From positions 56,044,172 to 56,108,171 of the forward strand of contig JAFMSR010000002.1 in NCBI GenBank assembly GCA_022818135.1: DNA of 64,000 nucleotides, read 5' to 3'. Made by a program: the position numbers and the translations under genes. The stretch is from Saxidomus purpurata (taxonomy: Eukaryota; Mollusca; Bivalvia; Venerida; Veneridae). Each line of letters starts with the position of its first letter. Position 1 is the first letter of the stretch. This document shows, one piece after another, positions 38,257 to 49,327 of the stretch. The notes under the pieces were generated by a model, which was not told the DNA's origin, did no database searches, and saw only the letters and a list, made by a program, of their open reading frames with translations.

Positions 38257-38830
38257 ATGACTGATGAAGGTGTTTCCTTTTTAGTTCACCTGAGCACGAA
38301 TTGCTCAAACTTGAGGTATTGTGATCGCCCGGTGTCTGTCTGTCCACACTTACCTTGTGAACACTCTAGAGGCCACATTTTAAGTCCACTAAGCATGAAC
38401 ATTGATTTAAATATTAGTCTTGATGAATGGAAGTCAAGATTGAAACTGTGTTACATGGGATCACCAGGTCAAATAATAGGAAAACGTTGAGATCACCCCA
38501 GAAGCCAAATTTGCACCCAATTATCCTGAAAATTGGTCAGAATCAATATCTTGATAAATTATATTTCAAGTTCGAATCGGTTCACATAGAATCATAGAAT
38601 CAAATCTAGTCACACGGTTTTGAACCCAATCATTTCGAAAGTTAGTCAGAATTGTCTGTTTTGATGATCTCTAGGTTAAGTTTGAAACTGGGTATCGTAG
38701 GGTCAAAAGCTAGGACTATGGGTCAAATCATAAAAGAACTACGAACACTACAGAAGCCACAATTTACACCAAGTAATTAGGCATTTAAAAGTCAAAAGTT
38801 AGATCAAGAAGGTAGTTTGTCTTGACCATG
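38257..38830 (+). repeat. dispersed bivalve repeat (ctcacctgagcac type), degraded copy
   Basis: It begins with ttagttcacctgagcacgaa and continues with a 'gtgatcgcccggtgtctgtc' block, 'ccttgtgaacactctagagg' and repeated 'gaaactg-ggtcaaa' phrases. I recognise this order from highly repeated bivalve sequence. No coding capacity. Limits approximate. Confidence 0.65.
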
Positions 38831-40674
38831 TGACCAACTTATGTTTTTGAAGCTGTCAAAATTGATTTGGACTGTGTACATAAGCGGTTTAAAACTGTCC
38901 TAGGCTGACATTGTATAGGTTTTACCTATGTATCTTATAGAGCAATAGTGTCACAAGCTGGGATTTAAGGTCATCTTTGCCTTGCTATAGCTCGATAGTG
39001 AATTATGGCTGTGTTTAGCTTTGGAAGAAGCCGAAATTTATGTCAAACTGAAACTCGGTTGAGCAATAATATATGTCGGATTTAGAAAAAAAGTAAGCAA
39101 GATATAGATATTGTGATTTCTTGTTGACGTCTAACGTGTTATAAGCAAACCGTATATTTTTTCACGGAAAAATGCACAACTGCTAATTAATGACGACTTT
39201 CACATAAAAACTCTTTTCTGATTGTCTGCTCCTGGCTCGCTTTTCATAACACGATGAATCAGGTACGTATTCATAGCTCTTCATTAAAGTTCATGACGGG
39301 CTACTTTTTATTCATAAAAGTGGATCATATTGTTTTTACATTGGCTACACGTTTTAAAACGGCGTTAATTTTACTAAATGAAGAAATATGTCTTCCTTTG
39401 TCAAGTCAATATCGTCCAAATAAAGATTGTATGACAAAAGGTCCTACCCGTTAACTTTCTAAACGATTAATTCGGATTAAAAATCGATGCGAGCATTTAC
39501 GCTGAGTTAGTCTTCCAAAAAATCAAGACCGAAATTTGTACATTGGCAACAACACGTACTTGGGCACGTTTTGATAGCTTATTTGGGGATTTCAGTAACT
39601 GTTGTATTTGCTATGGAATGAATTAAAATATTCTAAACTAAGCGTACTTGAACAGATAAAAGAAGTGACTGGGCATAACAGTTTCGTCATAATAAGTCCG
39701 TCCTGCTGCTGCTTATCGTCAGTTTCCTCAAGTGTACGACAACACTACTATGGATTCAGAGCATGTCACCAAACAAAAACACTTTGAGAATGAAAAAGGG
39801 AAAGTGTATTCGCGACTTGAATCAACGGAATTATTAAATCTTTTATTCTATTAATCTATTAAATTAATATCTAAATGTAGTAATCCAGCCATAATTGTGT
39901 ACATGACAACTTCGGTCCAGCAATGGGTTATGCTTACTAGTAGTGGTGTTATGATAACCAAGGGTCTTTCAAATATTACTATTTGAAAAACTTTGGATAA
40001 CTACATTTATACGCTACTCAATATTAAAACAGAATCCGGGTTCTTAATCATTTGATAATTTTAACGAATGTCAACTAAAGCCATTTTAATTACAGTAAGT
40101 TGTAATTTTACGAATTGAATGTGGTTAAAATCTGCATTTCATCGAGTAATGAACTGTCATTAGTTTTACACCTAATTTAAACATAAACACCGAAAGTTAT
40201 ACTAGTAATATATATTCAAAACTAATTGTTGAAAAACTACTTGTTAAGTAATGCAATATTATTTATATTTCATTCAAATAAAACATAAAGCCAGTCATTC
40301 AAAATGCGCACAATACCAACTTCAGAAATTAAATTTGGTCCTGACTTTATTATAACAAAATAGTCTTTTCGTAGTCCGTTTGCATGTTTGACGTGTTTTC
40401 CACTTGAAAGTCTAATAAAGATGCAAAAAGAACTTGAAGTTCAGTTATTAGAAAGAGTGAACAAGTCCCTTTGATTAGCCAATGATTTCCTGGTCTCTGA
40501 AAAAATAATAAAAAAATAAATTATTTCGAGTGAAAGAACTTATACATAAGTTTATTTTAACTTGATAACAGAACAGATAATTTATTTAGTCGTATGCATA
40601 TACAGCATATTGACATCAACCATATTACATATAAATTATGGTATGATATTGCAACATTAATGATACAATAGTTC
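38831..40674. other. intergenic stretch, nothing recognised
   Basis: AT-rich, no splice-consistent exons or clear repeats seen. Short open frames at 39254-39454 and 39602-39787 have no recognisable motif. Confidence 0.4.
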
Positions 40675-41045
40675 ACATTGTTCCTTGGGGAGAATGTGAA
40701 GCAGCCCGGTAGCTCAGTCGGTGAGCATTCGCCTGTAAGCGAAAGGCCCCGGGTTCGAGCCCCGATCTGGCTGCCATTTTTCTCACCCTGTGACATTTGG
40801 CGCCCAACGTGGGGCTGTGCTGGATATATACTTGAGATCATGTTTACTTTGTTCTCTTAACCCGTACGAAATTCGAGGACGAATTTCAATATGGTGGGGA
40901 GTATGTCACGGTTCGGACTTAGTTCCAATTGGGGAGAATATGTGTAAGCGGCCCGGTAGCTCAGTCGGTAGAGCATTCGCCCTGTAAGCGAAAGGCCCCG
41001 GGTTCGAGCCCCGGTCTGGCTGTACATTTTTCTCACCTTGTAACA
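40675..41045 (+). mobile_element. miniature LTR retrotransposon (TRIM-like) with tRNA-like LTRs
   Basis: The left LTR is degraded at its 5' side (about 40675-40795) and ends TGTGACA. After TT comes the primer binding site TGGCGCCCAACGTGGGGC (40798-40815), complementary to the 3' end of animal tRNA-Lys(CTT) including CCA. The internal region is only about 108 bp (40796-40903). It ends with an FEDEF-like end-of-pol trace (attcgaggacgaatttc) and the purine tract ggtggggag. The right LTR, 40904-41045 (142 bp), starts TGTCACGG and ends TAACA. No gag or pol remains. The pol-end trace and primer site suggest descent from a Ty3/Gypsy-type element. Confidence 0.8.
40950..41022 (+). other. tRNA-Lys-like Pol III module inside the LTR
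   Basis: A 73-nt cloverleaf-capable sequence: acceptor GGCCCGG against TCTGGCT, D arm GCTC/GAGC, anticodon stem TTCGC/GCGAA with loop CCTGTAA, T arm CCGGG-TTCGAGC-CCCGG. Its first 25 or so bases match animal tRNA-Lys closely. Position 33 is C rather than U and the loop does not hold a Lys anticodon, so it is unlikely to work in translation. TTTTT, a Pol III terminator, follows within five bases. An equivalent module lies at about 40705-40773 in the left LTR, where it is followed directly by CCA. Confidence 0.7.
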
Positions 41046-41166
41046 ATGGCGCCCAACAAGATGGAAGCTGGCAGGGGCGTACAACAGAACTTATAAGCGC
41101 CAAATATGGATAATATACCTATTATATTTAATAGATCTTATCATAAGTCCCATGTTGGGCGCCAAA

Positions 41167-41309
41167 TGTCACAGGGTGAGAAAAATGTGCAGCCAGACCG
41201 GGGCTCGAACCCGGGGCCTTTCGCTTACAGGGCGAATGCTCTACCGACTGAGCTACCGGGCCGCTTACACATATTCTCCCCAATTGTGAACTAAGTCCGA
41301 ACCGTGACA
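41167..41309 (-). mobile_element. third copy of the tRNA-bearing LTR, inverted
   Basis: Read on the minus strand it starts TGTCACGGTTCGGACTTAGT at 41309 and ends CCCTGTGACA at 41167 (143 bp), nearly identical to the 40904-41045 LTR. It includes the tRNA-like module (about 41193-41265) and TTTTT. It is followed by TT and a primer binding site TGGCGCCCAACATGGGAC (41147-41164). It therefore looks like the 5' LTR of a second, inverted insertion. The 121 bp between this and the + strand LTR carries a primer-site stub at each end. Confidence 0.8.
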
Positions 41310-41558
41310 ATAGCATAGAAACAACAAAAGGTGAAAACACATCTACACACGTACAGTACAACCACACGAGAGTGTTAGTTATGTCGATTAAAGATATCTT
41401 AACGTTATGTTTTGCAAAGTGGGAGTTAGTTCAAAAATTAAATTCCATCATTTCTTTTATCAACAGTGTTTAGTTAATCTTCAAGACATTCTGATTGTTT
41501 TAAGCTGGGTTTATCCGGCAAAATTCTGCAGTTAAAAGACTATGAAAAGAAGTATTTG

Positions 41559-43736
41559 TTACGCCAGTTTTTTCTCGCAGATATATTTCTGAACATAGTG
41601 GCATGGTCTGTCGTTCCAAAGACCGTTTTTATCCATTTCTAGGCAATTTTCGTCATGTGCTGAATTATTTGGTTCCGTCGGACGCCATTTTGTATACGTC
41701 ATATCCGTGTGTGACGTTATCCAAATCCACTCGCCTTCAGTAGACAAATCAGTTCCACCTAGCCACACATTCAAGTTGTCTTTAAAATAAAACAAAACTA
41801 TTAAACTGTCGTTATGTCATATCTTGCTTTTTTGCTTTCAAGTTCAAAGACAGAACTTGGTCGATGAATTGTAATACAGTTGTCTTTTTTTATTATAACA
41901 TAAGACAATAAATGCATTTATAAAACCTTGAGTTTAATGTTTTTGAAAGTCATAAAACATGCCTGACTTAAAAGAAAATAGCTTACGTTTTACTTTTAGC
42001 ACTATAATTCCATACGCTTAGTAATAAAATTGACCACAACGCGTGAATGCTTCAGAACAATTTATTAAATTGCCAATTTCAATTGTTCACTATATTAAGC
42101 ACTATATCTTGTAGCTTTTATATAGACAATTTGTGTAGCAGATGTTTTAGACAGACTATTTGATGACTTCATTCCTACATTACCGACCGAGAATTAAAAA
42201 GATCATTATTAGTTATTAAGGCACCACCTCCCTGTTATCATATCGAGAAAAATGTCAGGGCAGTATTGCTATTCGTCAGTTCATTCAGAGTAGCTACTCT
42301 ACTTATTCGTCTCAAAATGAATTGTTCAAGCTACAAAACATTCACATACCATTTATGAGCCCATGGATAAAGGTATTTTCTCGTTCGTCTGAAATCTCTG
42401 CCAAGTAGGCTCCGTCAAGTTCACAAACATTCTGAACAAACACATACGTATTAGACCAATAATAAGCAATCTCCACATTGCAATGAATTTGTATACTACA
42501 ATACACTAACTATCTGTCAATGGAAACAGTAAACAAGACACAGTGGTCAAGCACACTGATTTTGTAATTTTTTGCCACTTTTCGGTGCAGGTTCAAATGC
42601 CACCAGAACCACTTTTTTCTTGTGTTTTTCGTTTCTTTTATCAATTTATAACAGAAATTGAGTCTTTTCTTTTGACATATAAGAAATAAAGGTTAAATAG
42701 ACCAGATTTGGGAATAATGGTACTGACTGATTTAAAATATGATGTTTTTGAAAATCTACACAGTAAACAGTCATGCTATTTGCCATTATGTAAAGAATAT
42801 TATTATGGGAAAAAAGGTAAATTAATGCTCAATTCAAACAACTTGCACTTTGCTTTGATTTATTGCCGGTTTTACTACTATGGACGTAATAGATTTTAGC
42901 GTTCTGCTCATATATACACAATGTATATCATAATAATTTGATTAGGGTCCTTTACTGGAGAAATAGGCTGACTGCAATTTTTGAAACTCTACATTTTATA
43001 CTGAATACCTTAATACCGAATATGAACGTAATTACCTCACTGTATTCGTGAGTCTTTGAAAAGAAATAGGTAATGAACTTTACAACTCCTAGGGCCTTTG
43101 AAACATTGCTTAAGCATTTACAGGCTGTGTTTAAAATTCATAACAGATTTAAATTGGAAATTAGGGTGTTAATCTTAGACAGTTAATCAAAGTTAATTTG
43201 CTGGTTGATTTACCGTTAAGAATCTTCTTTTCAATACTAGTCAATTATTGCAATTAAGTCCCGAAAAATGTTACGGTAAGCTATGTTTAAAAAGAAAAAG
43301 CCTTATTTACTTGACTTAATATTTTTAAACAAGCATGGTTTTTTAAGCAGCTGCTTGTATATAGGCCATTTTGAAGGCAATATTACTTTAACAAGTTTCG
43401 GATATACGTGTAATCGTGATATTCTGTAATCAAGTCAGTGACAATTTTATTACATTGAATTCTTACCAGTAATAGGAAAAGGGTGTGCCAATCTCAGCGC
43501 ATTAGTTGATGGTCATTTGGTTATCACCTTTAACCCTAGAATTGAAATCTTAACCTTATAGCAGTTTAGTATTAAAAATGTAGGCAAGAGTAAAAATGTT
43601 TCTTACGACTTTTGTTTTTTATGTGTTTTATAAGCTTACCATGGCATCTATCCAAGTTTCGGTATCTAATCGTAGTCTGTAGCAGGAAGAATCATGATGT
43701 ATCCAGCCATTAGGACACTGGCCATGTACAGCAACC
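41559..43736 (-). CDS. C-type lectin domain protein, 5' end missing
   Basis: Three exons on the minus strand: 43640-43736, 42350-42431 and 41559-41779 (stop TAA at 41559-41561), with joining phases (97, 82 and 221 nt; 132 residues). The product starts CPNGWIHHDSSCYRL, continues CELDGAYLAEISDERENTF and VWLGGTDL, then EPNNSAHDENC and LWNDRPCHYVQKYICEK. This is a complete carbohydrate-recognition domain with six cysteines, including the extra N-terminal pair. EPN and WND are the calcium/sugar ligands of mannose-type lectins. The upstream signal-peptide exon, which must end in phase 2, was not found; it may lie above 43740. Secreted lectins of this size are common innate-immunity proteins in bivalves. 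The acceptor of the first listed exon could be three bases earlier (43739). Confidence 0.85.
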
Positions 43737-43794
43737 CTACTAAAAGTCATAGTAGTCTTATCAATGTTTTTTTAGTTTTATAGAATATTTTTAT

Positions 43795-44004
43795 TGAATA
43801 CAACAGGCCTGTCAGGGCTCATTATGGCCTGAAATCAGTAGATTCCTGTTCAATTGTCTTTAAAGATTAATCAAACTACGGTCTTTATTTTTAACTAAAT
43901 AAGTTCATAAGCACTAAACTTATAAAACACGTTTATTAATCTTTAAAGCAATTAAACAGGAATGTGAGATAAGGCATTTGAGTCCTGACAGGCCTGTGTA
44001 TTCA
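43795..44004. mobile_element. foldback/MITE element beside a lectin exon
   Basis: Long, nearly symmetric inverted repeat of about 210 bp. The left arm starts TGAATACAACAGGCCTGTCA and the right arm ends TGACAGGCCTGTGTATTCA. The arms match over about 75 bp, including cctgtt(c/t)aattg and tttaaagattaat. It can fold into a long hairpin and begins only about 58 bp upstream (in the gene's direction) of the lectin exon at 43640-43736. Confidence 0.8.
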
Positions 44005-44650
44005 GAGCTAGCAAACTGCATAAACTAGTTCTTTTCAGTTCCATAATGCATAGCTACTTACACAAGATGTTTATAAATGCAAGGTAAACAATATGAGTTA
44101 AGAACTTCTTATTCGAATAAGAATGAAGAAAATTAGAACTTTACCTATTCTTTTCAATAGAATCTAGGCATATTTAACATGTGTCGTGTTTAGTACATTG
44201 TCAATGTAATATCATCAAGGTATGCACTGAGTAAAATGTTAAATAAGTTATGTCAATTATTTACTCAAATAAGTTAGTTTGGCTATAGTCTGATAAAATT
44301 GTACAATGTTTCTGTTCCACTAACAAATTATTCATTTCAGTCAAAAAGACATATCATTTAATTCATAAAAAATCAACTGTCTAAGCAAGTTTTACAGCGA
44401 TTAGTTTGTGGTCAGAATAAAAAAAAATGATTAGATATTAAACCTTGCTAAATTTACCTCAAAACATTATGAGAAACATTGAATTAAATACTTTTGTGTT
44501 AAAAAAATCTTTTTGATTGTTGGATAATAAACTAATTTCTTAAGAAAACAAAAACAATAGGAAATAAGTATTAAACCAATTATCGCTACATGTCAAAAAA
44601 TATATAGTCTGTTTATCGTCTTATCTGATAAGGGGTCATAAAACAATTAA

Positions 44651-44702
44651 GGGGGGGGGGGGGAGATTTATTTCGGGGGGGGGGGTTGGGGGGGGGGGGG
44701 GT
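44651..44702 (+). repeat. G-run cluster (quadruplex-prone)
   Basis: Three long runs of G separated by short A/T-containing spacers directly upstream of the SINE copy at 44707. Run lengths are probably unreliable in any assembly. Confidence 0.8.
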
Positions 44703-44706
44703 CACT

Positions 44707-45005
44707 ATGAATGAGACCTTGAGGTATGGTATATCAGGGTTGTATCGTTGGTACCGGTTTCCCATATGACCAACGCTCCCAGAAGAGTTTAGTTATTTTA
44801 GGTTTTCGGGGGGATAGTGCAAGAACCGAAAGCGGCCACCGGCACCCCTGGTTCTTATCTGCCAGGTTTTCACCCGTACATGGGACCTCGGTTTTAAAGT
44901 CTCATCCGAAAGACTGTTAGTAAAGTTGGTCAGCCCTGGGTCGAACCCACAACCCCGAGATTACAAGTCTCGTGCTCTACCTATTGAGCTATCCGGGCTG
45001 ACTAA
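44707..45005 (-). mobile_element. tRNA-derived SINE, copy 1
   Basis: On the minus strand a tRNA-like head (about 44928-45005) reads GCCCGGATAGCTCAATAGGT with an anticodon loop CTTGTAA (TGT, Thr-like) and a B box gggttcgaccc. A body of about 220 bp follows, containing gtctttcggatgagact and 'aaccgaggtccc', a conserved SINE body block. The T arm has lost bases. Confidence 0.75.
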
Positions 45006-46799
45006 AGAGATTTTAATTGTCTTTAATTGTTGATTTATAGAATTTTCAAGAAATTTCCAGCCGCTTGATTGGTCAATGATCCGTAAAAAGATTTTGATAT
45101 TTACGGACTAAGCGGGTCGTAAATTTATTTTTGAAGTGTTCAGCACAGTCGGAAGATGACTGCGATTGAGACCTGTGTAGTTCATTTTGTGTTGCCATAT
45201 GATAGGCTATATTTTACATTTAAAGCTAAACGGTTTTCATTATTTTTAAAAATTATTCAAAGATTTACTTTTGTTTAGAGATTATTGTAATAATGTGTTT
45301 CCCTACCGTGATCATTGTCAGAGTAAAGCTTTTTCCGAAGTATGTTATTACATTAAAATTTCAGTTGTCAATAAATTATATTTTATCTATATAAAACTGA
45401 GCACAGCTTAACATCAATTAAAGTAAAGATTAAAGTAAAGATGCATCAAACGGATACCGACGAAGAGAGGTATTATCCATATTGGCACTTTCATGTTTAC
45501 ATCTGTCTAGCAAATGGTTACATTTGTGACTGACCACAATAAGACGTCTACAGTTTAAGATAAGACATTCATAAGCCGATGACCTACTTTGTCTCGTGTC
45601 AAATATTCTTAACTTTACTACTTTTATGCAGTGTAATTGCAAAAATTGATAAAAGAGCTACTTGTCACCGAAATGAGGTGAAATAAAAGTTTAAGTTACT
45701 ATCCGACTAAAACAAAAATGCAAAAGCTTAACTAAAAATTATAAGTTTGAAATAAAGTCACTTTCAATGTATATTGAGCTGTTAGGTTCTGTATACTTAT
45801 GCTTTGATGTTTCGACCTTTTCGTAGATATTGAGCATCGATTGAAATTCATCTTCAATTTTTCACTTTATTGTTACACATGTAAAACAAAATGTTTTGAA
45901 GTGTTTTGCATGGAACCTAAATGTTCAGCAGCATATAGCATTTGTGCGGCTTAAGTAAGTATGGTGGTCATTCAGCGATGGTTTCTCTTTGCATCTGGTA
46001 TGAAAGTACCTTTCAGTCGTAAAACAAAAAAAAAAGATTTTTCTCACTTTAAGCGTACACTGTCCTGTAGGAAGTTTAAAAAAGCTCAAAGATATGTGCC
46101 AAGTCTTACATTTACTCGGCTATTCCATGCTTCCAGTCAAGCATAAAGCAAATGAAAATGCCCTTATTTATGACTCAAAATTAAATGATGAATGTCACAC
46201 GATTTATTGGTCATCAGACAACTGGAGGAAGATCCTGACCCATTTTAGTAACTGACAGAAAGGAGATAATATATGTTCCCGACAGTTTTAAATGATTTTA
46301 TGAAGCGGAAATTATAAATAGCACTTTATGATAGGAATAATACAACGATATTTCGAGAAAACATTGTTTTCAAATAAAAACTTTAGTGATCATTTTCGTT
46401 TCTGGCCAATATTTCTGTCTAGCAGAAAGGTTAGTTGTCTTTCTAAGGAAGGGCCATACAAAGAAAGCTAGAAAGCGGCTCGCTAAGTGTTTGATACGAA
46501 AATGTAACAACGTGTACTGTTATATAGATGAAGTTAGGTTAGGTTTTACATTGATCAATGCCCCCAATTACTGTATGTTATTAAAAAAATCCTGTGAATA
46601 CTTTTCAAGATGCATTCCAAACAAAAAGTAACAAATGTGAATAGCTAATCAATTAGGCAACAGTAATGGCCGTTAGATGGCTTCCTGTCAATGTATACAA
46701 TCTAAAGTGAACGCTCAAGTAATTGCTTTCTATGGAATACAATCACTGCCACAATTGCATCTTGCATTATGCAATTTTAACTGAGTTATACTGTAGTAT

Positions 46800-47210
46800 T
46801 TTATTTCATGTAAGATTATGTTTTTTCATATGTCATCTGATGATTTCTTCATGCTGCATTATGCTTTCTCTCAGCCAATGAATGGTTTATTCCTGTTATA
46901 TTTTATATATGATAAGTCTTTATAATAATTTCTACTTAAAACTGTTTTTTAGAATAACATAAGGATTATGTCTGCTTGCTGACATGCGTGTACTTTAGGT
47001 TGTTAATGTTAGAAGCAAGAAAATATACAATATATTACATACTCATTATGTTCTATATGCAATAAAACAGTTTTAAGTAGAGCTAAGAATGAAGAACTAC
47101 AGTTGTGAAATGAAGTACTTATCACAAGGAATAACCCATTCACTGGCTGAAAGAAATCAAAATGTGGCATGATAAATACGACAAAGCATAATCTAATTTA
47201 ATAGATACAA
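46800..47210. mobile_element. long inverted-repeat element in copy A
   Basis: Nested matching arms: cagccaatgaatggtttatt (about 46873) against aataacccattcactggctg (about 47130), and ctacttaaaactgtttt (about 46931) against aaaacagttttaagtag (about 47065). Outer arms contain agattatg/cataatct. There is no open frame of note. It is absent at the equivalent point of copy B, so it inserted after the duplication or was lost there. Confidence 0.65.
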
Positions 47211-49170
47211 GGTCAAATGTCAGAAAGCAAGATACAATTGTGACAGTTGTTACCTTATATATTGATCATACTTAAACGCGAGAACGTTACAAAGGATATT
47301 ATTATTAGGAAACGATTTACATCAGAGTTCTTCCTCTGCTTTAACACAATGTACTACGGAAGATATGTACAAACTTTCACTAGACCCTTACCTACAGATA
47401 AAAAATATTTTGTTTTGATAATGTAGTATGTGATAAAACGAGAAATGGTTATAACTTAAATATGAGAGATTGTTCCCTATTTTACTGAATTATGTGAAGG
47501 CTGTTCATGTTACAGGTTTGTATGACTAAATATGATGTGTCAGTTGAAATGAAATTTAGTTGGGGGTGTTCTTGCATTCCTGTTAGCAGATGATGTTGTT
47601 TACGCCACATGTTCCTGTCACATCCTATTTTATGTTTGTATTCAAAATAAGGATAGTCTTGTAGGACGTGAAATATTGGACATGATGATAAAACATAGCT
47701 ATATATAAGCGGCTTTATATAGAAAACAGAAGAAACTGAATTCATAGGATTTTAACATATTGACAGCGATTCAGTTTTAAGAATCAGGCGTTGGCTTTGA
47801 ATGGGACGAAGACGCTGGAAGCAATGTGTTTTGGGTTTTTGATATATTTTTAGTTTTTGGTTGCTTTCATAGTAAAATCCGATCGTTATACCATCTCGCT
47901 GAGGCGAAATATGTATCCACATACCAGCCGTTCTGATAATATGCGCACATTTTTACTTAATAATTCATAAAGTAAATCATATTTGAAGACCATTTGCATA
48001 GGGAAGGAAGCTAAAAACTTGCTTGCTGAAAAGTCGTCAATTTTATAACAACTCATAACCGACTGAACTGCAATTTCTAGGTTGGCTAATGTTGCTCGTA
48101 ATTATATTATAACACAATTGTGTCGCCCTTAAATTTGATTTGATATAACTTAAGTTTTATTTAATTTCTGTCATGATATGTTTGCGTATTAAATGTGAAA
48201 ACTATCGACCATTTATGTTGAAAGCATACCAAGAGTTCTCGCTGACGGTGAGTTCCTTCCTGAAAAATACAAAAGCTTGTTATTCACAGTAGGCATTCAT
48301 TTATTCTGGGCAAGGTTTCATTGAATATTACTTCGAAATTTTGTATCAGCTTTGAGCAAAATATTTCGAAATTACACGCTTTACAACGCCGCTGCGCACG
48401 TATAATAGCCAAAGAGCAGACTTTGTAATGTGTTCATTCATAATTACCTTAATAATTGTAAAGACTATAAACAATTTAATATGTACCACATTAAACATCT
48501 TCTTCATTTGAAATGCTTCCGTTTGTATTAACAGCGTCTTTGGAGGCACAACTAGTAAATAAATCTACATTTTCACTTACTCTCTACTTTTAAAAAGATG
48601 TACCCAGCCGAATACCAAATTTCGATTTACATATTGTTATGTGATTGGGAAACACAGATCTTGTCCTTCATCGACAAAAACTAAAAATGCAAAGGAACCG
48701 GAGGAAACACAGCTGAATACCGTTGCTTAAACCCTCCAGCTTACGCAATTATCACTTTAACGATGCTCAAAACGAGTGTCATAAACATTATGATGCTTAG
48801 ACATAACCGCTGACCGTTGTGAGAAGATATTGCGATCAATTTTGAAAGAAATATAAAGTATACCATGTAATATACAAAAAACAGTGTCAATTCGTTATGG
48901 GAAATGAGGTCGAGAACTAGCCCTGCCTATGAACTGTTCTTCGGTAAGCTTGCACCTTAAAATCTGGAATAAACAAATTCAAGAGACTTAAAGGCATTGT
49001 GTTTTGTCTAGAAGAGGATGAAATAAGTAATTTGGTTAAAACTGACCCAGTGTTTAAGTAAACCAATGAAAAGCAGCGATAAATCACATGTGTGTTCTTG
49101 TCTTCACGGTGGTGATTATGAAGCTCTGATATTGCCTGTTTGTCCCAACCTAAGAGAAGCAGGGGGAAAA

Positions 49171-49244
49171 GAAACCAAGCGAAGCAGCATGTTTTGAGGC
49201 CAAAATTAGAAACCAAGCGAAGCAGCATGTTTTGAGGCCAAAAT

Positions 49245-49325
<81 letters not shown>
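49171..49325. repeat. 39-bp direct duplication and (GA)n microsatellite
   Basis: A 39-bp phrase containing aaccaagcgaagcagcatgt and ttttgaggccaaaattaga occurs twice in a row (49171-49209 and 49210-49248). A GA dinucleotide run to about 49322 follows directly. Confidence 0.9.

Positions 49326-49327
<2 letters not shown>

Noticed and set aside
40704..41265. Three functional tRNA genes
   Set aside because: All three lie at the same place inside LTRs, have C at position 33 or lost bases, and carry no Lys anticodon despite a Lys-like body. They are treated as parts of the mobile element.
41106..41367. Open frames across the inverted LTR (for example PDRGSNPGPFAYRANALPTE)
   Set aside because: This peptide is simply the translation of the tRNA-like module; it recurs wherever the module does.
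44928..45005. tRNA-Thr(TGT) gene on the minus strand
   Set aside because: The anticodon loop is good, but the T arm is damaged, and a SINE body shared with 52488-52770 follows.
48917..49228. 103-codon minus-strand frame with a hydrophobic N-terminus
   Set aside because: Its start lies in a 39-bp direct duplication beside a GA microsatellite; the apparent signal-like leader is made by that repeat, and nothing downstream looks like a domain.
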